This document shows positions 57,121 through 64,000 of a stretch of DNA of 64,000 nt, piece after piece. How positions within the stretch are numbered: the first letter of the stretch is position 1; each line of letters starts with the position of its first letter. Under the pieces are notes generated by a model. That model worked only from the letters and a program-made list of their open reading frames with translations. It made no database searches and was not told where the DNA came from. The DNA comes from Chenopodium formosanum (taxonomy: Eukaryota; Streptophyta; Magnoliopsida; Caryophyllales; Amaranthaceae): the NCBI GenBank assembly GCA_024500155.1, contig CM044877.1, positions 21,036,001 to 21,100,000 of the forward strand, written 5' to 3'. The position numbers and the translations under genes are program-made.

Positions 57121-58390
57121 AAAAGAGAAGCATACATGAAGAGCCCATTGGAATCTTAGACCGAAGCTCCACCTGGATGGATGGCATCCGGGCTTATCTT
57201 TCAAACGGCACACTTCCTGATTCACCACAGGAAGCAGCCGTCCTGAAGAAGCGAGCTGCAAGCTTTGAGGTTAAAAATGGAGAACTCTTCAAGGCAGGGT
57301 TTCTTAAGCCCCTGTTGAAATGTGTCACCCCATAAAAGGGGAAGGAAGTTCTCGAAGACTTGCACTCGGGATTCTGCGCCTCCCACATAGACGGTAGGTC
57401 CCTAGCCGTCAGAGCAAGACGACATTACTTTTGGCCCACTCTTGAAGCAGACGCCAAGGAGTTGGTGAAAAAATGTGACAAGTGACAAAAGTTTGGTAAA
57501 CTTATTCATCGTCCGACTACTGATCTGACGGCAATCCACAGCCCAATCCCATTTGCCAAATGGGGCATGGATATCTCGGGTCCTTATACGCCTGCTCCAG
57601 GCAGAAAGCGCTACATTTTGGTGGCTGTGGATTATTTCACCAAATGGGTAGAAGCTGAGCCGGTTAAAAACATTAAGACAAAGGATGTCATCTCCTTCAT
57701 CTGGAAGAACATCATCACCCGGTTTGGGGTACCTATGTCTATGGTGTTTGATAATGGCCCTCAGTTTGAAACCCCTCAGCTCAAGACTTGGTTAGGAGAT
57801 CAGGGTATCTCACATTTTTTTGCATCAGTCGGCCGACCCCAAGCAAACGGCCAAGTTGAAGCCTTCAACAAACTCATCTCAGACGGCATAAAAAAGAAAA
57901 TTGAAGGGGTCGTTGGTTTATGGGCAGAAGAATTAATTCATGTCCTATGGGCCATCCGGACTATTGCTAAAGGGGCAACCAGAGAAACCCATTTCTTATG
58001 GTATATGGTGCTGAAGCCGTCTTGCCTATTGAGCATTACGAGCCGACTCTCAGAGTTATGCTCTATAATGAAGAGGCAAATTGGGAGGCCATGCGGCTGG
58101 CATTGGACTCCCTCCCGGAACGTAGAGGCAATGCTGCCCTGCGCCATAAGATATACCGTCTGAGGATGACCAGAGCCTATAACAAGAGAGTGCACAAGCG
58201 TCCTCTGAAAGTGGATGACTTGGAGGCAACCAGTAGGGCCAATGAGGCTGGGAAGCTAACCCCTAATTGGGAAGGCCCCTACCGGATTTATGAAGAAGTC
58301 AGGAACGACACCTACCGTTTGGAAACTCTGGACGGACGCCGCCTGCCTAGAACTTGGAATGTAGACAATCTAAAAAAGTACTACTTCTAA
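57121..58390 (+). pseudogene. element C integrase
   Basis: The HHCC region starts LHSGFCASHIDGR near 57360 and ends CDK-stop-QKF near 57475: the last Cys codon is TGA. Core: WGMDISGPYTPAP near 57562 (first Asp), VFDNGPQFETPQLKTWLG near 57744 (second Asp), GQVEAFNKLISDGIK near 57851 (Glu). Frameshift near 57990, then EHYEPTLRVMLYNEEANWEA and IYRLRMTRAYNKRVHKRPLK. Pol ends LKKYYF-TAA at 58388. Confidence 0.92.
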
Positions 58391-59628
58391 GAATGTGTAA
58401 TATTTGTAAACAGTAAGTCAATTAATGAAAATTCAGGCTTTGTTTGCAGAATTATTTTGTCATTTTTATTCCGCCGGGGCAATACCCAGACGGACCCTGT
58501 GTTTAACTTACTAAGTTTGATACTTAGTTTGGTTGAATATAACTGTCTAACCGCTTGGGTAGAGCCCAGACAGATTTTTTATTTATTTAACTATGTTTGA
58601 TAATGTAACTTAATAATTGTTGGACCGCCTGGGTAACACTCAGACGGACTATTCGTTCAACAAACTAAGTTCGACACTTAGTGTAAATTCAGTGTTGTAA
58701 TTATGCTCGGCCAAATGATCCGATTAAAAAACTAAGCACAAAAATGCTTAGTAGCTACACAACCGGTCTCAAACAAGACCAAAGGCCAATATAGCCGGAT
58801 GGTTGCTTATTTTATAAAATCGCCTGTCCCAACATGGACAAGGGCATCCGGCGACACCCCTCCGGGTGCAATCGTCGCAGAGAACAGACTATTTGTCGGT
58901 TCTACGTTTCCATGCAGACTGCAAAAATTGAAAGACCAAATTGGTCAACTCATAGTTGTCTGACTAGAATAACCTATGAAGAACAATCAAGTAACCAAGT
59001 ACCAGATGCCCTAAGGCATCAGTCGGTCATTGGTAGAAATTCTTACTTGGGTTATTTATTCCAAAGTTGCACTCACTTCCCCTATTGGGGCAAAGGATTG
59101 TGTAATGGCTACGCGTTAAACCCAGACGGAATATAACCGCCTGGTTAAGAAGCTCAAAGCACCCGCTTTTATGGCCGGCTGTGCACTTGGTTTGGGGCAA
59201 TCACATTGTGATTGATTGGCCTAAAAACACTCTATACTTCTCCAAGTATCAAGTGTTTTCAAGCCAATCAATCAGCTTGACATTAAACCAACCACGCAGC
59301 CGCCCAGGGGCAAGAGCACCCGGATTGCAAATTGCCGCATGCTTTTTTAAGTTAGGCAAAATACTAAAGAATTGCAAACATATGCAAAATTCAAATTGAA
59401 AAAACTCAAAACACAGACATATATAAAATCCGACTGAGTCGGAATACTTCATTTATATTTGAAATGGCACAAAGGCTAGAATAATTGTTAACTGGACACA
59501 TCCGGTGAAGAAAGAAAGTGGAAATGTTAATCCAACCCCATGGTTGGTAAAAAGATACAACAAAACACAGCATGCAAGCCGGTAAATAACATTGTTGGCA
59601 TACTGCCGCAGAAAGTGGGGAGGCCCGC
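58391..59628 (+). repeat. post-pol region of C with repeated CCGCCTGGGT hairpins
   Basis: CCGCCGGGGCA..ACCCAGACGG (58471-58497), CCGCTTGGGT..GCCCAGACAG (~58551-58576), CCGCCTGGGT..ACTCAGACGG (~58625-58649) and a reversed pair near 59120-59145 are short inverted repeats spaced by about 75-80 bp in the first three. Each is followed by an AACTAAGTTTGA..TTAG phrase. No gene. Confidence 0.7.
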
Positions 59629-62435
59629 CTAAGGCTGAAGCGGAGTCTTCTCCGGCTGAGTCTTGCTGGCTTGGCCCTCGTGATGATCATCCGCCAGCTC
59701 CTCATCATCAGAGACTTCATATCCCTGCTCAGCAGCCCAATCTTTGAAGCGAGGCGGTGGAGCATCACCCAGTTGCTGGGCATCATACACCTCTGTGGCG
59801 TAATCATACCTCAGCTTATAGACCTCAAAGTCTATTTATGGGTAAATGAGGCCCATGGTGATCTTCAGCCGGGCCAAGTTGTCCCGTTTATTCTCCTCAG
59901 TCAGCCGGGTCTGCTCCTGGGCCAGCTCATCCGACTGCTTGTTGCGCAGACTCATGAGCTCGAGCTTCAGGTGGTCATTGTCAATCCAGAGTTGGGCATT
60001 CTCCTTGTCAGCATCTTCCAATGCCTTGAGATCTGATTTCGCATCTTTCAGCTTCTTGTCAAGGTCATCTGCCCGGCTGTTAGCTTCATCGTTTGCAGCC
60101 GTCAAACTCCGGATCAGCTCCTCCTGTTTCAACTCTATTGCTGTAATCTTTAAATTACACATATAATCAGAATGTTCAGCAAAGTTGAGGTTTTCTAGGG
60201 CCCTCCGTTTGGCGTCATTTACCTCTTCTTGCTTCCGCCTGAAGGGGCCCCGAAGACTGTCCACTCTCACTATAGCCTGAGACAATAACAGCCGGTTTAT
60301 GAGTTACTTAGTCATTTAAGATTAAAGACATCAAGATAGAGGAATCATTTACCTCAACCAGAGAACCCATTATCCGGTCGAAGTCCAAGACCTGCAGATC
60401 AGGTATGGAGGCCTTCTCAGACTGGGTGAGGGTCCTCACCATCCGCTTTGCGAAGCTTGCAAGATCCGGCTGGTTATGAGTCAGATTTGCATCAAAAGTA
60501 GTGCTTTGTGAGATAGAAGCATCTTAGTTGGCATTCATCCATTGTCGGCTGCTGACTGACCCTTTTCAAGAATCAACCTTGGTCTTGATTCTCATAAAAT
60601 CAGGTGGCCAAGGTATTTCAGTTCGTTCCTTACCTTAAGCTTCCGGATGGGTCTCCGGCTTATTCTCCTCCCCAGTGGTTGCCGCACCGCCTGCAACCTT
60701 GGGTGGCTCGCCACTTTTCGATGCCGTAGAGGCATCCGGCGTTTTCTGCTTTTCTGAGCTTTCACTTAGTTTTTTCAGAACAGCAAGGGATTTGCCCCCA
60801 GTCGTTGGACGACCAAATTGGGCAGAAGTTTGTTTCTGGGGGGATCCTTCTTGGCGGCTTTGGCAGCGGGAACCTTCTCCAGATCATCTCCCTGTCTTTT
60901 GAGCAGCTTGGAGAATGATCGAGGAATTCTCTTGACAGACTCCTGAGAAAGAAGCAAAATATAAGTATACCCAACCGGTATTCAGAAAAAAAAAATGCAA
61001 ACATAAAGTCAGGCGGTCTTACCCAACCTTTCTTCGTATCCTTAGCCTCGACGACTGCCTTTTTGGCAAGTGTCGCCTCCTTGCGCAGTTGCGCCGCAGA
61101 CTTAGCAGGAGTTTTATCCTGGTCAACCATCCTCAAGGCTTCATCTGCAAAAACAAGAATTTCAAGTTAGAAAGAATTAAGGCAAGTTTGCAATAAAAAT
61201 GAAATGACAATCATTCCGGATGAGAAGTATTCTACCCCTGGGAAACATTGTACTCAGTCCGCAGGCGGACAAGAAGCACTCGTCCTTGATGAAGTCCAAA
61301 TGGGGGATCCAGTTCTTGGGAACTATGATGTGAGTCCCATCCCCCATGGGCTCAGTTGTTGTCTCAAAAAATCCCGGCTCCATTATTTTCTCCCGGACCT
61401 TAGTAGATAGCACCGGGAGGAGGCATATTCGGCCTAGAAAAGCCGGCTCGGTGTTGTACCGGTGTAGTGTCCGGTTGTGTCTCAAAGTGGAGGAAGAAAA
61501 CAAGTAAAATTTGTCCTTCCACCCGGACCAATTGGACACTTTGTCCAAAGTCATTAGATATTGGGGCAAGGTAGTCAGCGTATACCATGCCCCATGGCCG
61601 CCTGGGGCCTTGCTCAGGTAGTGCATATGAGCGAAGGCGGAAAATCTGGGGTTTAAATTTTAAAGCTCGCAAGCGGCGACGTAACTTAGAATGTTCACCC
61701 ACGAGTTAGGGGTGAGCTGCCAAACCCCAGATCATACCCCTTGAGGATTTTCCTAATCCCGGGGTGGAGGGGGAACCGGAAGTCGGCTTCTATAACCGCC
61801 TCATAGCAGATGAAGTAATCATCTGCATGGTCAATGTCGTCCCCCCCCCAGGCCATCACAGCATCAGCCGGAGGGACAATAACTTCCCAACCCCTTCCAA
61901 ATGGGTGTTTCTCTTTAAAGGCCCTAAACCCGCTGTTAAGAAGAGCAATGTTACTCGGCAGCATCCTGGTCCTTTTGGGGTTGGGATTGTCAGCAACCTT
62001 GGGCGGCTACTGATAGTCAGCCGCAAAATCACCCTGGTTAGAGCCGGAAGATTCCGCTCGTGATCCCTGGCCGGCCTCAGCGTCGCTGGCTTCATTGGAG
62101 GAGGCGGCTCCCTCGCCGTCTACCTCTCTTACTCCAGAGCTCCCAGAGGTAGAGGGAGCCTCTTCGTCAGATCCACTCTCCTCCCAATTCCTCTGTTCCC
62201 CTTCCGGGAAAACCTCATCGGCTGGCACTCTCATGGTGCGCCGGCTTTTAGACCGCCTGGTCGTTTGTTTCATCCTGGCCATTGTGTCTTGCACAGACAC
62301 AGAGAGGGAGGAATTCGGAGATGAGCATATTGGTTCCGACAGTCCAAAAGAGGCACCCCCTGTTCTAGACTCAGCCGTTCCGGGGGATCGGCTGAGTGTC
62401 CTAGGCAGTGCCGAGTGGGTGGATTGGGAACTCAT
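59629..62435 (-). pseudogene. element C antisense gene (aORF), multi-exon
   Basis: Minus strand, opposite to gag-pol. Exon 62444-62007 has ATG at 62435 and a second at 62282 (MARMKQTTRRSKSRR); Ser/Glu-rich. The next part has the 'putative gypsy type transposon' (Transposase_28-like) pattern: FICYEAVIEADFRFPLHPGI near 61810-61750, WVNILSYVAACEL near 61705, WSGWKDKFYLFSSS near 61530. A Lys/Ala-rich linker follows (QLRKEATLAKKAVVEAKDTK near 61090). The last part (60285-59836) is a long coiled coil (DEANSRADDLDKKLKDAKSDLKALE...) and the acidic tail ends PEKTPLQP at 59629. Stops in places, e.g. TAA near 59836. Confidence 0.75.
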
Positions 62436-62444
62436 TTATATTCC

Positions 62445-62525
62445 CTAAAGAAATCCGGGTATACAGGAGGAAAAAATGGTATGCAAATTGAAAAGGAGAA
62501 AAGCTAAAATGGTACAGGCGGTTAC
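62445..62525 (-). other. probable leader intron of the element C antisense gene
   Basis: Donor GCAAG|GTAACCG (62525) and acceptor ATTTCTTTAG (ending 62445), nine bases before ATG 62435. The donor matches that in the element A counterpart (AAG|GTAACCG at 17633). Confidence 0.6.
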
Positions 62526-62716
62526 CTTGCTTTAACTCTGAAAAATCTGAAAACCGCTACAGCCGGTGAACCGGGTGATGTACTGCTAGCACTCGGAAGC
62601 TTGAAACTTGCCGTTATGCAGGCGGGAGCAGAGAAACCTCACTCTAGAATCTCTCTTTTTCTCTTTCTAAAAAGTCAATGTGAATGTAAGGTGTGAAAAA
62701 GAGGGGGGTAACTTTC

Positions 62717-62836
62717 TATTTATAGAAAGTAAAAGTGGGGGGGAAATTTTTGATTTGAAATTCAAAATTTTACCCGTTATTGTTCACCTATGAAAGGTGG
62801 ACACGTGTCACAGGCCCCACGTGATATGCACGTGCG
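62717..62836 (-). promoter_or_regulatory. promoter of the element C antisense gene: TATA plus three G-boxes
   Basis: TATAAATA on the minus strand at 62717-62724, inside the near-palindrome ACTTTCTATTTATAGAAAGT. CACGTG lies at 62802-62807, 62818-62823 and 62829-62834, i.e. 80-110 bp upstream. It is outside the LTR. Confidence 0.65.
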
Positions 62837-62840
62837 ACCT

Positions 62841-62852
62841 GTGAGGGGCAAA
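62841..62852 (+). promoter_or_regulatory. polypurine tract of element C
   Basis: GTGAGGGGCAAA directly before TGTTTAGGG. Confidence 0.75.
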
Positions 62853-63415
62853 TGTTTAGGGTATTTTTACCCTACACACGCGGACCAATGAGAGGTCGCC
62901 ACGTGTCGAGCTCAGGATGGCCCATGTGGCTCAACATCCTCTTGACACGTGGACCAATGAGAGGTTGCCACGTGTTGAGCTCAGGATGGCCCATGTGGCT
63001 CAACATCCTCTTGACACTTGGCTCCCTCAGATATGTTTCTGAAATGGCGGCTTTCAAAAGGCCCAAACTCCTAGGAGCGCCGTAAAACGGCGCAGCCCAC
63101 TAAAATCTAGGTCAAGTGACCTAGGTAGGGGCACATTTTCCAACGACCCTATAAATAGGGAGATATTTCCCCATTTTGGGAAAAGATTGAATCATTTATT
63201 ACACCCTTATTCTCTTACATCAGAGAAAGACCTGAGCTTAGAATCCGAGCAGATACCCACCTAAATTTCCGTTCTCTTTATTCCGTTTCAAGTTACTAAC
63301 TTGACCGTCGGAGGCGGAGCTCCAACCACCCGGAGTCTTCGTTATTTGCAGGTACAGCTTAGCCGGATCAGACTTCGTGACGTAACTCTCCCAAGGGACA
63401 AAAACACCCAAAACA
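62853..63415 (+). repeat. 3' LTR of element C
   Basis: 563 bp, partner of 51985-52548, with the same 69-bp tandem duplication (from 62885 and 62954) and TATAAATA at 63150-63157; followed by AGCTT. Confidence 0.95.
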
Positions 63416-63760
63416 AGCTTCATTGGTGGTCTAAAACCTGGAATTAGAGCATTTGTTAGAGCTTTTAAACCTCAAACAACTCAGCCATAACACAAACCCT
63501 TTACCCCTTACCAAAAATTCTATCCCACCTCTCCCCAAAACAATAGCTCTAAACCTGCACTCCTTCCCACACCTCAAATGAAACCCCTTCCATTCCCTAA
63601 ACACAACAAACCCACAAAATATATTCCAGTAGAGATTAGAGCTGAGAAAATTGCTAAGGGCCTTTGTTATTACTATGATGCACCATATGACAGAAATCAC
63701 AAATGCCAGTTTAAAGAGCCCCAATTGTTCACTATAGAAATTCCATACTAAGAGCCTTTA
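63416..63760 (+). pseudogene. element D gag, 3' part
   Basis: Resumes after element C: the AGCTT duplication plus CATTGGTGGTCTA reads SFIGGL, then KPGIRAFVRAFKPQ. After a TAA near 63488, a Pro-rich stretch leads to IRAEKIAKGLCYYYDAPYDR and NHKCQFKE, a knuckle-like C-x2-..H-x2-C segment of chromovirus gag. Stop after FTIEIPY near 63750. Confidence 0.82.
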
Positions 63761-63930
63761 TGTTCCATTCGCCCAAAATAATCCCAATCGGTCATCCAAC
63801 TAGATATTATAAGTTATCAGACACATATCATTCTATTATTGGTTAAAAAAATTTAAAACAAAAAATTAAAAATAATCATAATAAAAAAATTAAAAATCAA
63901 AAAATAATATTTTTTTTTAAAAAAAAAAAC
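63761..63930 (+). mobile_element. short A-rich retroposon with 10-bp target duplication
   Basis: 170 bp, starts TGTTCCATTCGCCC and becomes very A-rich toward the right end (A9-10 then C at 63930). AGAGCCTTTA flanks both sides (63751-63760 and 63931-63940). A-rich tail plus ~10-bp duplication suggest a SINE or 5'-truncated LINE; a Mutator-like MITE is the alternative, but I see no terminal inverted repeats. Confidence 0.6.
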
Positions 63931-63940
63931 AGAGCCTTTA

Positions 63941-64000
63941 CTCCAGCTACCCCCACTGTCACACACCTAGCCCAACCCCCTTGCTTCCAAGCAGCGGTAG
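63941..64000 (+). other. end of window, probable continuation of element D
   Basis: CTCCAGCTACCCCC... continues the D frame after the retroposon as a short Pro/Leu-rich stretch; too short to assign. Confidence 0.4.

Larger units (their letters stand above)
51985..63415 (+). mobile_element. Ty3/gypsy Tat/Retand-like element C, complete, 11.4 kb
   Basis: LTRs 51985-52548 and 62853-63415, 5-bp duplication AGCTT at 51980-51984 and 63416-63420. Interior: primer site, gag, protease, RT, RNase H, second RNase H, integrase, hairpin repeats, antisense gene with its own promoter, polypurine tract. LTRs differ at roughly 20 of 564 positions by eye. At least ten stops and two frameshifts in gag-pol, so not autonomous now. 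Confidence 0.95.

Noticed and set aside
61177..62435. Calling the C antisense gene a transposase
   Set aside because: The family label 'putative gypsy type transposon' is historical; no catalytic motif is visible, so no enzymatic function is claimed.

Overview
This window is repeat-dense nuclear DNA of a flowering plant. The evidence is nested LTR retrotransposons of typical plant lineages (Ty1/copia; Ty3/gypsy of the Tat/Ogre/Retand type; a chromovirus-like gag), a CACTA transposon end, a hAT-type MITE, and a fragment of a plant glucose-6-phosphate 1-epimerase gene with GT-AG introns. A eudicot is likely; the species cannot be fixed from sequence alone. The epimerase fragment is the only clear host gene. 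I see no rRNA, tRNA, CRISPR or prokaryotic features.

Layout. (1) 1-5008: 3' part of a decayed copia element with its 3' LTR. (2) 5009-5718, minus: last three recognisable exons of the epimerase gene, abutting the copia LTR. (3) 6328-14550: a very decayed second copia element with both LTRs; reverse transcriptase and RNase H remnants can still be read at 12020-12945. (4) 14555-17119: an A/C-rich tract, a CACTA-type end, and a three-fold 487-bp tandem repeat made of the CACTA end plus its flank. (5) 15906-22927 and 44382-50942: one Retand-like gypsy element (A, minus strand), split by (6) 22928-44381, a 21.5-kb Ogre/Tat-like element (B, plus strand) with a perfect 5-bp target duplication. B sits inside the integrase coding end of A. 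B also carries a reverse-oriented solo LTR in its leader, with its own 5-bp duplication. (7) 51035-63940: gag of a chromovirus-like element (D), split by a complete 11.4-kb Retand-like element (C, 51985-63415, 5-bp duplication) and by a short A-rich retroposon (63761-63930, 10-bp duplication).

How the parts relate. A, B and C all have gag-protease-RT-RNase H-second RNase H-integrase followed by antisense genes between pol and the 3' LTR. In A and C the antisense gene has a TATA box, a leader intron starting GTAACCG, a basic N-terminus, a domain like the 'putative gypsy type transposon' family, and a coiled-coil tail. B has two antisense genes: a six-coding-exon plant-mobile-domain (PMD) gene and a DUF7745-like gene. 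All coding regions carry stops or frameshifts, so every element looks dead as an autonomous unit.

Most interesting signals: eight ~100-bp arrays of a GGCGC-type motif in B, five of them just upstream of TATA boxes (three LTR copies and both antisense genes); the inverted solo LTR downstream of B's 5' LTR, which should make a transcript with >1-kb foldback arms; the spliced antisense PMD gene; the H3-tail-like start of the A and C antisense proteins; and the microhomology-bounded triplication of the CACTA end.
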